In this document: piece after piece, positions 7,842 through 16,101 of the stretch
How the letters are laid out: each line of letters opens with the position of its first letter
Position numbering within the stretch: position 1 is the stretch's first letter
Assembly: GCA_051891195.1 (NCBI GenBank)
Contig: JBJFEZ010000049.1
Coordinates: forward strand, 1-31,983
Length of the DNA stretch: 31,983 nt
From: CAG-273 sp051891195
GTDB taxonomy: Bacteria; Bacillota; Clostridia; TANB77; CAG-508
Direction of reading: 5' to 3'
The notes under the pieces: model-generated
What the model was told of the DNA's origin: nothing
The model's database searches: none
Seen by the model: only the letters and a program-made list of their open reading frames with translations
Program-made: the position numbers and the translations under genes

Positions 7842-8321
7842 TTACTCATTATTATCGTCATCATCACTATGATAAATTGTTGCGTTAGGACTTTGCTTTG
7901 CATAATATAATACTAAAGCAATTATAGCTATGGCTAATATAGCCATAATTGTCCAAGTTAAAACATTGCTTGACATATTTGTAAATAATCCTCCAGTAGC
8001 TGTTGTTCCTGTAGCTGTTCTTGTTGCAGTATATCCAGTATTGTTATTTGCTCCTAAGTTATTATTTTGTTGATTATTAGTATTATTAGTCATAGTGTTA
8101 GTAACATTTTTAGCACCATTGTCTATTGTATTTAAGCCATTTTTAATTCCAGTAACTGCACCTTTTCCAGCATCTTCTATTACATTTTCGGCACCACCAA
8201 CAAAGTTCCTAACATTATTTACAGCATTATTCATATTATTATTAGCAGCAAATGTATAAGAAACGGTAAAAAGTGAAAAAATAACTAATAGAGCAGTAAC
8301 CATAAAGAATTTCTTTGTCAT
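7842..8321 (-). CDS. Small secreted Asn-rich protein with C-terminal membrane anchor
   Basis: Not recognised as a named family. The 159 residues show a Sec signal peptide (TKKFFMVTALLVIFSLFTVSYTFA, cleavage near AxA at ~25), an Asn/Thr/Gly-rich low-complexity stretch to ~115 (MTNNTNNQQNNN), one membrane helix (~120-143, TWTIMAILAIAIIALVLYYA) and a short acidic C-terminal tail with DDDD. It would be held on the outer face of the membrane by its C terminus. The ribosome site AAAGGAGG precedes the start. The next gene upstream on the same strand has the same plan, so they look like a functional pair. No sortase motif is present. Confidence 0.75.
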   Translation of the reverse strand: MTKKFFMVTALLVIFSLFTVSYTFAANNNMNNAVNNVRNFVGGAENVIEDAGKGAVTGIKNGLNTIDNGAKNVTNTMTNNTNNQQNNNLGANNNTGYTATRTATGTTATGGLFTNMSSNVLTWTIMAILAIAIIALVLYYAKQSPNATIYHSDDDDNNE

Positions 8322-8439
8322 ATGATAAGAACCTCCTTTTAAAAATTTTGAGTAAAAAATTTGCTCAATATTAGTATTTATAATTTTTTATAAAATATTC
8401 TGATAAATAGTGGAAGAAAAAAGAAATTAATTTTAAAAA

Positions 8440-8814
8440 TTAATTTCTTAATCTAATTATAATTGCTATAGCAAGTAATATTAAAATAACTCCTACGGTA
8501 ATTAATAAAATATTTATAATATTAGTAATTCCTAATCCTGACTCAGTAGCAGAAGATATATCTGCAGGAGATAAAATTTCTATATTTGAATTGTTTAAGT
8601 CTTGAAAGTTAGAATCAATATTTTGCAAAGTGTCTATATTATCTGGCTCGTTAACAGAATTTGCCACTTCATTATTTTCATTGTTTTGTTGTATTGAATT
8701 ATTATCACTTGTGCCAGGTAAATTTAAGTTAATATCAGTAGCATATGCAAAGTTTATATATAAGCTAAATATTAACAATAGAGCAACAATTATTTTTATA
8801 AATTTTTTATTCAT
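8440..8814 (-). CDS. Small secreted Asn-rich protein with C-terminal membrane anchor
   Basis: Not recognised as a named family. It has 124 residues: a signal peptide with a basic start and hydrophobic core ending FAYA (cleavage ~25), an Asn/Asp/Ser-rich, strongly acidic ectodomain (~26-90), a C-terminal membrane helix (~95-119, INILLITVGVILILLAIAII) and a short basic tail RLRN. Architecture parallels the 7842-8321 gene, but the ectodomains and tails differ in sequence and charge. AAGGAGG lies just before the ATG. There is no hairpin terminator of note between the two, so co-transcription is possible. Confidence 0.72.
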   Translation of the reverse strand: MNKKFIKIIVALLLIFSLYINFAYATDINLNLPGTSDNNSIQQNNENNEVANSVNEPDNIDTLQNIDSNFQDLNNSNIEILSPADISSATESGLGITNIINILLITVGVILILLAIAIIIRLRN

Positions 8815-8939
8815 AAAAACCTCCTTGAAAAAATTTCTTTAGTACGATATAATAATACACAATTAAAATAAAAAAGTCCATAGATTTTAAAGATATTTTT
8901 TAAAAAACAATAATTTTGTTGAAACAAAGGAGATTTATA

Positions 8940-9707
8940 ATGGAATATAGTATATCAATTTATTTTTTATATTTTATAATTTTATCAATAGTTGGATGGA
9001 TAATGGAGGTAGTTCTACAATTAGTACAAAAACACAAATTTACAAACCGTGGCTTTTTAATAGGTCCTTATTGTCCAATATATGGATGTGGAGGATTACT
9101 TATAACATTATCTTTAACTAAGCTTAGAGAATATCCTGTAGTTTTATTTAGTATGGCAATTCTTATTTCTGGAGTTCTAGAATATTTAACAAGCTATATT
9201 ATGGAAAAGATATTTAATGCAAGATGGTGGGACTATAGTAAAAATAAGTTTAATATAAATGGAAGAGTATGTCTAGAAACAATCATACCTTTTGGTCTTT
9301 TGGGACTAGCTCTAGTTTACTTTATAAATCCTTTTATTTTAGACAATTTAAATAAATTGCCACATAATATATTAAATATTATTGCAATAGGACTAGCTAT
9401 TTTATTTGTATCAGATTTAATAGTTTCACTTAATATTATATTAAATGTTAAAAAGGCTACAAAGAAATTTGATAAAGAAAATCCAAAAGACAATACAGAA
9501 GAAATATCACAAAAAGTAAAAGAGTTTCTAAAAAATAAATCTAAATTAAACAAGAGATTAATAGATGCCTTCCCAGAGTTAACAGCAATATTAAAGGAAC
9601 GTAAAGAACAAATAATTAGAAAAACAGAACAAATAAAAGAAGAAATTACTCTAAAAGCAGATGTAGTTAAAGGTAAAGTTAAAAAAAATTTAAATAAAAA
9701 TAAATAA
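8940..9707 (+). CDS. PF06541-type membrane protein (putative ABC transporter type IV)
   Basis: A 255-residue integral membrane protein. The N-terminal ~170 residues match the family once called DUF1113 (ABC_trans_CmpB): SIVGWIMEVV, then FTNRGFLIGPYCPIYGCGG, then EYLTSYIMEKIFNARWWDYS and GRVCLETIIPFG. About five helices are visible. The C-terminal ~80 residues are a charged, Lys/Glu-rich, probably coiled cytoplasmic tail that is longer than the core domain needs. The ATG at 8940 is chosen because AAAGGAG precedes it by about eight bases; an in-frame TTG at 8916 has none. The family's biochemical role is not established despite its ABC label; no ATPase is adjacent. Confidence 0.85.
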   Translation: MEYSISIYFLYFIILSIVGWIMEVVLQLVQKHKFTNRGFLIGPYCPIYGCGGLLITLSLTKLREYPVVLFSMAILISGVLEYLTSYIMEKIFNARWWDYSKNKFNINGRVCLETIIPFGLLGLALVYFINPFILDNLNKLPHNILNIIAIGLAILFVSDLIVSLNIILNVKKATKKFDKENPKDNTEEISQKVKEFLKNKSKLNKRLIDAFPELTAILKERKEQIIRKTEQIKEEITLKADVVKGKVKKNLNKNK

Positions 9708-9712
9708 TTAAA

Positions 9713-9743
9713 AAAGAACTGATAATTAAGCTATCAGTTCTTT
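9713..9743 (-). terminator. Terminator of rnhA, also facing the upstream plus-strand gene
   Basis: A 12-bp perfect stem (9713-9724 with 9732-9743) overlapping the last codons of rnhA; read on the minus strand it is followed by TTTTTT. It sits between convergent genes, but only the minus-strand direction has a good T tract. Confidence 0.8.
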
Positions 9744-10174
9744 AAACTTTCTATTGCATTTCTAGCAAGTTCGTCACAACGGTTATTAAATTCATTATCA
9801 CTATGACCTTTTACTTTATGAAAGGTAACGTTATGAATTTTAGTTAAAGAAAGTAATTCTTGCCAAAGTTCTTTATTTTTAACATCTTCTTTACTAGAAT
9901 TTTTCCATCCATTTTTTATCCAGCCATTAATCCAATTTTGCAAAAAGGCATTTACAACATAAGCACTATCACTATACAAATCAACTTTACAAGGACGTTT
10001 TAATAATTTTAAAGATTCTATAACAGCTGTTAATTCCATAATATTATTAGTAGTATCTTTTTGACCACCAGAAATTTCTTTCTTGTTTGCTCCCAACATT
10101 AATATTGCACCCCAACCACCAGGACCAGGATTGCCACTACAAGCTCCATCTGTATATATTGTTATTTCGTCCAT
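9734..10174 (-). CDS. rnhA: Ribonuclease HI
   Basis: Degrades the RNA strand of RNA:DNA hybrids, as in primer and R-loop removal. At 146 residues it is the size of the classic enzyme. All four metal-binding acidic residues are present: D9 in IYTDGACSGNPGPGG, E47 in TTNNIMELTAV, D69 in LYSDSAYVVN and D134 in NRCDELARNA; the histidine H124 in KVKGHSDNEFN is also there. The basic handle region (GWIKNGWKNSSKEDVKN) is intact. No extra N-terminal hybrid-binding domain is seen. It is divergent from tmcAL and has its own candidate promoter. Confidence 0.96.
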   Translation of the reverse strand: MDEITIYTDGACSGNPGPGGWGAILMLGANKKEISGGQKDTTNNIMELTAVIESLKLLKRPCKVDLYSDSAYVVNAFLQNWINGWIKNGWKNSSKEDVKNKELWQELLSLTKIHNVTFHKVKGHSDNEFNNRCDELARNAIESLKN

Positions 10175-10217
10175 AAATAATTTCTCCTTTAAACATTGTA
10201 AAATTCTATCATTTATG

Positions 10218-10246
10218 ATATTATATCATAAACTAAATTAAGTCAA
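10218..10246 (-). promoter_or_regulatory. Candidate promoter for rnhA
   Basis: On the minus strand TTGACT (10246-10241) is followed 17 bp later by TAATAT (10223-10218); an overlapping TATAAT at 10225-10220 would give a 15-bp spacer. Either could serve rnhA. Confidence 0.45.
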
Positions 10247-10275
10247 CTAAAATATATAAATAAGGGGTGAAAAAT

Positions 10276-11541
10276 TTGAGCAAAGTACTAGGAATTATTG
10301 CAGAATATAATCCATTTCATAATGGCCACTTTTATCACATTAAAGAATCAATTAAACAAACAGATGCAGATTATGTTATATGTATTATTTCAGGAAACTT
10401 TGTTCAAAGAGGTAATACATCAATAGTTAATAAATGGACAAAAGCTAAAATGGCTATAGCAAATGGTGCCGATTTAGTAATAGAATTGCCAACGGTATAT
10501 AGCGTTTCTAGTGCAGAAAACTTTGCAGAAGGTGCTATAAAAATTTTAGACTCTTTAGGAATAGTTGATGACATTTCATTTGGTATTGAAGCTAACGATT
10601 TAGCAACTTTAAATAATATTGCTAATGTACTTTACCAAGAGCCAAAAAAATATATGTCATTTTTTAATCACGAAATGAGCAAAGGAGTATCTTTCCCAAA
10701 AGCAAGAGAAAATGCTTTAATGATGTATTTAAATGACATTAAAAGATATTCAAATGTTTTAAGTGGTTCAAATAATATTTTAGCTATTGAATATTTAAAG
10801 GCTTTAAAAAAACTAAAAAGTCCATTAAGACCAATAGGAATAAAAAGAGAAAAAGTTTTATATAATGACAAAATAATTATAGATGATTTTGCTAGTGCTA
10901 CAGCTATTAGAAAAATGTTACTAGATAGAAAATTTGAAGATATTGCAAAGGTTATGCCACGTTCTTCATACATAATGTTAGCTGAGGAATTTAGAAATGG
11001 ACATTATGTTATAGATTTATACAAATTCCAAAAAGAAATTTTATACACATTAAGAAAAATGACAAAAAAAGAAATAAGTAATTTGCCTGATGTCTCAGAA
11101 GGATTAGAAAATGTTATAAAAGAAGCTGCAGATTCTTGTAATAACATATTAGAATTATTGAACAGAGTTAAGTCTAAAAGATATACACAAACAAGAATAC
11201 AACGAATACTAATTTATGCATTGCTAGGAATTGACAAAAAAATGATGGAGACTTCAAAAAAAATTACACCATATACTAGAGTTTTGGGCTATAGCTCAAA
11301 AGGAAAAGTATTGCTTTCAGAAATAGTTAGAAAAAATCCTAAAATAAATTTAGTTGTTTCTCCAAAAAAATTTTTAGAAACTAACAAAAACAAGACTTTA
11401 AAAGAAATGCTAGAAAAAGATATTTTTGCAACTAATATATATACTTTAGGATATGAGAGAGATTCTTTATCAAACTTAGACTACACAAATAAAATTATTA
11501 CTACCGTAGATGTAGAAGGAGTAAAAAATAAATGGTTATAG
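10276..11541 (+). CDS. tmcAL: tRNA(Met) cytidine acetate ligase TmcAL
   Basis: Forms N4-acetylcytidine at the wobble base of elongator tRNA(Met), using acetate and ATP. The 421-residue protein opens with GIIAEYNPFHNGHFYHI, carrying the nucleotidyltransferase HxGH motif, followed by the family segments CIISGNFVQRGNTSIVNKW, ADLVIELPTVYSVSSAE and SGSNNILAIEYLKAL. The start is placed at TTG 10276: GGGGTG lies six bases before it, and a GTG at 10267 is itself part of that ribosome site. It overlaps coaE by ten bases, so the two are translationally linked. The B. subtilis member was formerly ylbM. Confidence 0.93.
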   Translation: MSKVLGIIAEYNPFHNGHFYHIKESIKQTDADYVICIISGNFVQRGNTSIVNKWTKAKMAIANGADLVIELPTVYSVSSAENFAEGAIKILDSLGIVDDISFGIEANDLATLNNIANVLYQEPKKYMSFFNHEMSKGVSFPKARENALMMYLNDIKRYSNVLSGSNNILAIEYLKALKKLKSPLRPIGIKREKVLYNDKIIIDDFASATAIRKMLLDRKFEDIAKVMPRSSYIMLAEEFRNGHYVIDLYKFQKEILYTLRKMTKKEISNLPDVSEGLENVIKEAADSCNNILELLNRVKSKRYTQTRIQRILIYALLGIDKKMMETSKKITPYTRVLGYSSKGKVLLSEIVRKNPKINLVVSPKKFLETNKNKTLKEMLEKDIFATNIYTLGYERDSLSNLDYTNKIITTVDVEGVKNKWL

Positions 11542-12116
11542 GAATTACTGGTAGCTCTGGAGCTGGAAAAACAACAGTATGTGAGATTTTAAAACAAAAA
11601 TATAATTTTAAAGTAATTGCAGCAGACGATATAGCAAAAAATCTTTCAAAAAAAGGAACACAATATACCAAAGATATTATAAATGAATTTGGGATAAATG
11701 TATTGCTAAAAAATGGAGAAATAGATAGAAAAAAAATAGCAAATATAATTTATAATGATGAAACCAAAAGAAAAAAACTAAACAACTGTACTTTTAAATA
11801 TATAGTAAAAGAAATAAAAGAGCAAATAGAAAGCCAAAATGGGTATAATATAGCATTAGATGCGCCATTACTATTTGAAGCAGATTTGAACCAAATTTGT
11901 AATAAAACAGTGGCAGTAATTAACGAAAACATAGATGAACAAATTGAAAGGATTATCAAAAGAGACATTATAAGTAAAGAAGAAGCCATAGCTAGAATAA
12001 AATCTCAGCAAACCAATGAGTTCTATATTAAAAATTGTGACTATAAAATAATAAACAATAATGATGTAAATAGCCAAATAGAAAATATGTTAAAAGAAAT
12101 TAAGATAATTTATTAG
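11532..12116 (+). CDS. coaE: Dephospho-CoA kinase
   Basis: Performs the last step of coenzyme A synthesis, phosphorylating the ribose 3'-hydroxyl of dephospho-CoA with ATP. It has 194 residues with P-loop GSSGAGKTT (7-15), the ADDIAKNL segment with substrate-binding Asp residues, the DAPLLFEADL motif that replaces the usual DxPLLxE, and the lid region around ERIIKRDIISKEEAIARI with an Arg-rich motif and Gln pair (SQQ). The ATG lies inside the last codons of tmcAL, preceded by AGAAGGAG, so expression depends on the upstream gene. Its product feeds acetyl-CoA metabolism such as Pta, encoded further along. Confidence 0.95.
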   Translation: MVIGITGSSGAGKTTVCEILKQKYNFKVIAADDIAKNLSKKGTQYTKDIINEFGINVLLKNGEIDRKKIANIIYNDETKRKKLNNCTFKYIVKEIKEQIESQNGYNIALDAPLLFEADLNQICNKTVAVINENIDEQIERIIKRDIISKEEAIARIKSQQTNEFYIKNCDYKIINNNDVNSQIENMLKEIKIIY

Positions 12117-12190
12117 CAACAATAAATTATCTTTTTATTATACGCTTTATTACATTTATTTTACATTTATTTTACATTTTTGTAACAATA

Positions 12191-12219
12191 TTGAATTATG
12201 TGTTGATTTAACATATAAT
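12191..12219 (+). promoter_or_regulatory. Sigma-A promoter for the 12289 gene group
   Basis: TTGAAT (12191-12196) and TATAAT (12214-12219) at 17-bp spacing, 70 bp before the start. The preceding 12150-12185 holds short direct repeats of TTTATTTTACA with no known role. Confidence 0.72.
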
Positions 12220-12288
12220 CTAATTAAATAGAAAACTGTTTAATACATTACAACAAAAGAAATATCCACTAAAAGGGGAGTAGTTTAA

Positions 12289-12828
12289 ATGGAAACTTTT
12301 GCAGATTACATTTTATCTGAAAAGGATTGGATTAAAAAGCTTGAAATTATGCACTATTTACAGCAAAAAACAGGTATTTTTTATGATAAATCTGTTATAT
12401 TTAAAACCTTTTTAACTAAATTGTTCTTAGATTATTCTGACACTGGACTAGATGAAAATACAGTAATAACAGCGTGCTTATTGTGTAATTGCAAAAAGAA
12501 TAGCAATCCACAAGATTTAAACAAGGTAAAAACTTATGCTAAAGAAGGGGCAGAATATTTATATCAATTAGGTTTTTCAAAACGTTTTTGCAAAATTTGT
12601 GAAGAAGTAAATAGATATAGCGGAAGTTTACCTAGAGAAAAAGAAAGTGATGTATTAGAATTAATAGATAATTTTGGGGGAATGTTATTAGACAGACCAG
12701 AAAGAATAGCTTTTAAAGTAGATGAAGCTTTAGTATTACTAGAATATAGAAATTTAAAAGATAAAAACAATAGATATTTACCTATATTTAAAGAATTTGT
12801 TAATAATATGCAGGAGGTAATGGTATGA
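12289..12828 (+). CDS. Conserved hypothetical protein, possibly HD-like
   Basis: Not recognised with confidence. It is a mostly helical, soluble 179-residue protein without signal peptide or membrane helix. It opens METFADYILSEKDWIKKLEI and contains a Cys-rich stretch (ACLLCNCKKNSN), then AKEGAEYLYQLGFSKRFCKICEEV and VLELIDNFGGMLLDRPERIAFKVDEALVLLE. The helical order and the position of LLDRPER hint at a degenerate HD-domain fold lacking the His-Asp metal motif, but this is weak. The start has an AAGGGGAG site. It overlaps the next gene by four bases (ATGA), and both lie upstream of endonuclease Q and spoIIM. Confidence 0.72.
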   Translation: METFADYILSEKDWIKKLEIMHYLQQKTGIFYDKSVIFKTFLTKLFLDYSDTGLDENTVITACLLCNCKKNSNPQDLNKVKTYAKEGAEYLYQLGFSKRFCKICEEVNRYSGSLPREKESDVLELIDNFGGMLLDRPERIAFKVDEALVLLEYRNLKDKNNRYLPIFKEFVNNMQEVMV

Positions 12829-13052
12829 TTAAGCCTATTTTGCAAAATGCATCTGATCAAATTAATAGTTTGCAATTTGAAGATAATGATACAATTCAAA
12901 TAACAAAAATTGTAGCTTCGTTATATAGAAAAACTAAAGAGGCAATAAGGTCACACGAATATAGCAAGAGTATGGAAACTAAAGAAGAAGAAATATCAAG
13001 CGTTACAGGACAAGATATAAGAGACGCAATGAACCGTGAGATGATTGATTAA
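12825..13052 (+). CDS. Small hypothetical protein coupled to the upstream gene
   Basis: A 75-residue protein, unrecognised. It starts within the stop of the previous gene (ATGA overlap) with AGGAGG upstream, so it is very likely translated by coupling. The sequence is soluble and charged, with a helical core (QITKIVASLYRKTKEAIRS) and an acidic second half (METKEEEISSVTGQDIRDAMNREM). The tight coupling suggests it binds the 179-residue protein. A hairpin begins at its stop codon. Confidence 0.7.
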   Translation: MIKPILQNASDQINSLQFEDNDTIQITKIVASLYRKTKEAIRSHEYSKSMETKEEEISSVTGQDIRDAMNREMID

Positions 13053-13078
13053 AGATTGGATATAAAGCCAATCTTTTT
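13051..13078 (+). terminator. Terminator or attenuator before the endonuclease Q gene
   Basis: A 9-bp stem AAAGATTGG / CCAATCTTT (13051-13059, 13068-13076) with an 8-nt loop and a short T run. It begins at the stop codon. The T run is short, so partial read-through into the next gene is likely, and no separate promoter is evident for that gene. Confidence 0.6.
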
Positions 13079-13110
13079 AAATGTTAAAACTAGTTTTGAG
13101 GAGAGTAGTA

Positions 13111-14304
13111 ATGAAAGAAATGTTTGCGGATATGCACGTTCATATAGGAAGAAGTGAAAAAGGAAAGCCAATAAAAATAACTGCAGCAAGAAGTTTAAAT
13201 TTTGCCAACATAGCACGAGAATGTGCAGATAGAAAGGGAATTCAAATTGTTGGAATTATTGATTGCGCATCTCCATATGTAATTGAAGATATTGAAGAAT
13301 TTTTAAAAAATGGAGAAGCTTATGAAATAGAAGATGGAGGAATTATATATAAAGATAAGGTTTGTATTATACTTGGAAGTGAAATTGAAACTTCAGAAAT
13401 AAATGATGAAGGAAAAACAGGAAGTGCTCATAATTTATGCTATTTTCCTAGTTTGACAGATATAAAGTCATTTTCAAAAGAAATGACTAAATATATTAAT
13501 AATATTACTTTAAGTTCTCAAAGAGCTTCAATTTCTGCATATGAACTTATAGATATAGTAGAAAAATATAATGGTGTATTAATTCCTGCACATGCTTTTA
13601 CACCACATAAAAGCTTTTATGGTAATTGTACAAGAAGACTTGAAAGAATTTTTAAAGAGAAATTTAATAAAATATTTGCAATAGAATTAGGCTTAAGTTC
13701 GGATACGGAATTAGCAGACCAAATTTCAGAATTAGAAACTAGAACTTTTATAACAAATTCTGACGCTCACTCTCTTCCTAAAATAGCAAGAGAATATAAC
13801 AAATTGCTATTAGAAGATATCTCATTTAAAGAATTTATTAAAGCATTAAAAAATGAAGATGGTAGAAAAATATTGTCAAATTATGGGTTAGATCCTAAAT
13901 TGGGCAAATATCATAGAACATATTGTGAAGATTGTGATAAGCCTATTGAAGGAGAACCTCCTATTTTTGAATGCCCTAATTGTCACGGAAAAAATATTAC
14001 AATGGGGGTAATGGATAGAATAGTGAGTATTAAAGATAAAGATAAAAGTATAAGCCCAAATAACAGACCACCATATGTTTATCAAATTCCTTTAACTTTT
14101 ATTCCAGGTCTAGGAAGTAAAACTATTGACAAATTATTAAATACATTTGAAACTGAAATGAATATTTTACACAAATTATCTGAAGATGACATAGAGGCTG
14201 TGGTTGGGTCAAAAGTAGCTAAAACTATTATGGCAGCTAGAGAAGGAAAGGTAAATATTCAATCTGGCGGTGGCGGAACTTATGGTAGAATAACGGTAGG
14301 ATAA
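13111..14304 (+). CDS. Endonuclease Q family PHP-domain protein
   Basis: A 397-residue protein of the TIGR00375/EndoQ type, DNA-repair nucleases that cut 5' to deaminated bases and abasic sites. The N-terminal PHP metal domain shows FADMHVHIGRS (D7, H9, H11), later GSEIETSE, SAHNLCYF, PAHAFTPHKSFYG and TNSDAHS. A zinc finger follows (CEDCDKPI...FECPNCHGK), then a helix-hairpin-helix-like segment (FIPGLGSKTIDKLLNTF) and a Gly-rich tail. The ATG at 13111 is chosen for the GAGGAG seven bases upstream; a frame open from 13081 crosses the hairpin. I recall related genes near spoIIM in bacilli (yqxK), so the linkage may be conserved. Confidence 0.86.
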   Translation: MKEMFADMHVHIGRSEKGKPIKITAARSLNFANIARECADRKGIQIVGIIDCASPYVIEDIEEFLKNGEAYEIEDGGIIYKDKVCIILGSEIETSEINDEGKTGSAHNLCYFPSLTDIKSFSKEMTKYINNITLSSQRASISAYELIDIVEKYNGVLIPAHAFTPHKSFYGNCTRRLERIFKEKFNKIFAIELGLSSDTELADQISELETRTFITNSDAHSLPKIAREYNKLLLEDISFKEFIKALKNEDGRKILSNYGLDPKLGKYHRTYCEDCDKPIEGEPPIFECPNCHGKNITMGVMDRIVSIKDKDKSISPNNRPPYVYQIPLTFIPGLGSKTIDKLLNTFETEMNILHKLSEDDIEAVVGSKVAKTIMAAREGKVNIQSGGGGTYGRITVG

Positions 14305-14384
14305 TATATAAACTTAATGTTCTAAAACTCATTTTATTGCATAGACATTATGTATAAAGCTTTTATACTGCTAGGAGGAATAAA

Positions 14385-15029
14385 ATGAGAGTGATACCGA
14401 AGAAAAACTCAAAAATTACAACTTTAATTATAAATCACATAAGAGACAATTTAAAACTGTATATTATAATTTCTCTTTTTTTACTGATAGGAATAGTATT
14501 AGGAGTTATATTTGTAAATAATATGACTGAAACACAAAATCAAGAAGTAAGAACATATATAACAAAGTTTACAAATTCCTTAAAAAATGGTTCAACAATA
14601 AATAATATAGAATTATTAAAAAATTCTATAATTAATAATTTAATATTAGTATTTTTAATGTGGCTTGTAGGCTCTACAGTAATAGGAGTCCCCATAGTAA
14701 TAGGAATAGTAGTAATAAGAGGATTTTGTTTTGGATATACAATTTCATCTATACTAACAACGTTTTCGGTAGGAAAAGGAATTTTGTTTTTTACAACAAC
14801 AATGCTATTACAAAATATAATTTTTCTTCCTTGTTTGGTAGCATTAGCTGTAAGTGGACTTAAATTATATAAATCTATAATGAAAGATAAACGTAAAGAA
14901 AATATTAAAATAGAGATATTTAGGCATACAATATTTTGTTTGATAATATTAGCGGTTTTACTTGTGACATCATTTATTGAAGCATATATATCTAATAATT
15001 TACTATTATTGTGTATACAATATTTCTAA
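14385..15029 (+). CDS. spoIIM: Stage II sporulation protein M
   Basis: A 214-residue membrane protein of the SpoIIM/DUF95 family. In spore-formers SpoIIM is part of the SpoIID-M-P machine that drives engulfment of the forespore by the mother-cell membrane. A cytoplasmic N terminus is followed by helices near 27-50, 87-125 and the C-terminal half. Family features include the long first extracytoplasmic loop, the RGFCFGYTISSI segment and the polytopic end. AGGAGG lies seven bases before ATG. It is followed by xerD, the pair order common in Clostridia. It is direct evidence that the organism descends from spore-formers. Confidence 0.9.
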   Translation: MRVIPKKNSKITTLIINHIRDNLKLYIIISLFLLIGIVLGVIFVNNMTETQNQEVRTYITKFTNSLKNGSTINNIELLKNSIINNLILVFLMWLVGSTVIGVPIVIGIVVIRGFCFGYTISSILTTFSVGKGILFFTTTMLLQNIIFLPCLVALAVSGLKLYKSIMKDKRKENIKIEIFRHTIFCLIILAVLLVTSFIEAYISNNLLLLCIQYF

Positions 15030-15067
15030 TTACGTTAGAAAAATTATTACTTTTTATTAAAAATCTA

Positions 15068-15096
15068 TTTACAATTTTAAATTAATTTGATATAAC
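15068..15096 (+). promoter_or_regulatory. Sigma-A promoter for xerD
   Basis: TTTACA (15068-15073) and TATAAC (15091-15096) with a 17-bp spacer, about 70 bp before the start. Confidence 0.6.
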
Positions 15097-15167
15097 ATAT
15101 ACAGTTTACGTAAATTGATTAAATATCTATTATTACTAAAAATATATAAAAGGTAGGGAAACTTAAA

Positions 15168-16049
15168 ATGGAGAAACAAATTAAACTTTTTTTGGAATTT
15201 TTACAAAATGAAAAGAAATTATCAGATAACACTTTACAATCATATAGAAGAGATATATTACAATTTGCAGAATATGTAAATAAAAAAGGATTAAATTATT
15301 CAAAAATAAAACAAGAAGATATAAAAACATATCTTAAATACTTAAAAGAAATAGGCAAAAAAGCATCAACAATTTCTAGAAATTTAGCATCTATAAGATC
15401 TTTTTATCAATTTTTAGTTAAGAATAAAAAAATAAAACAAGACCCAACAGACGATATTCAATCACCAAAGGTAGAAAAAAGAGTACCTAGTGTTCTTACT
15501 TCACAAGAAATAGAACTACTATTAGAGCAACCAAAAGATGTTGACTTAAAAGGTACTAGAGATAAAGCAATGTTAGAATTTGCTTATGCTACAGGTATGA
15601 GGGTAACAGAAATAATTTCTTTAAATATAACTGATATAAATTTAGAAGAAGGATTTGTTATTTGTAGAAATGGTTCTAGACAAAGAAATATTCCTTTAGG
15701 TTCTTTATCTTTAAAAGCTTTAAAAGAATATGTGGAAGAAGCACGTCCAGTTTTAATAAAAAGCGAAAATGAAAAAGCGTTGTTTGTAAACGTAAATGGT
15801 AAAAGATTAACAAGACAAGGCTTTTGGAAAATAGTTAAATATTATAAAGAACAAGCTCATATAACAAAAGATATTACACCACACGTTTTAAGACATTCTT
15901 TTGCTACACATTTACTACAAAATGGAGCTGACTTAAAGGCTATACAAAGTATGTTAGGACATTCAGATATTTCATCTACTCAAGTTTATATGCAATTTCA
16001 AGCTCCAGCATTAAAAGATGTTTATCAAAAAGCACACCCAAGAGCTTAA
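15168..16049 (+). CDS. xerD: Tyrosine recombinase XerD-like
   Basis: A 293-residue site-specific recombinase. By position after spoIIM it is the chromosome-dimer-resolving XerD. The SAM-like core-binding domain is at 1-90 and the catalytic domain at ~105-285 with R145 (ATGMRVTEI), H239 and R242 (HVLRHSFATHLL), H265 (LGHSDI) and nucleophile Y274 (STQVYMQF). Odd: the beta-hairpin loop that normally reads GKGxKxR reads RNGSRQR at 167-173, so both usual lysines are absent. It has its own promoter and a strong terminator. Confidence 0.88.
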   Translation: MEKQIKLFLEFLQNEKKLSDNTLQSYRRDILQFAEYVNKKGLNYSKIKQEDIKTYLKYLKEIGKKASTISRNLASIRSFYQFLVKNKKIKQDPTDDIQSPKVEKRVPSVLTSQEIELLLEQPKDVDLKGTRDKAMLEFAYATGMRVTEIISLNITDINLEEGFVICRNGSRQRNIPLGSLSLKALKEYVEEARPVLIKSENEKALFVNVNGKRLTRQGFWKIVKYYKEQAHITKDITPHVLRHSFATHLLQNGADLKAIQSMLGHSDISSTQVYMQFQAPALKDVYQKAHPRA

Positions 16050-16058
16050 ATAAAATTT

Positions 16059-16084
16059 AAAAGCACATTAAGATGTGCTTTTTT
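16059..16084 (+). terminator. Terminator after xerD
   Basis: A 10-bp stem AAAAGCACAT / ATGTGCTTTT with a 4-nt loop and T run. Confidence 0.9.
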
Positions 16085-16101
16085 CAATTTGCACTTATAA
16101 T

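Noticed and set aside
12150..12185. Short TTTATTTTACA direct repeats as a possible CRISPR or iteron array
   Set aside because: Only two or three tiny AT-rich units without spacers of regular length or origin features.
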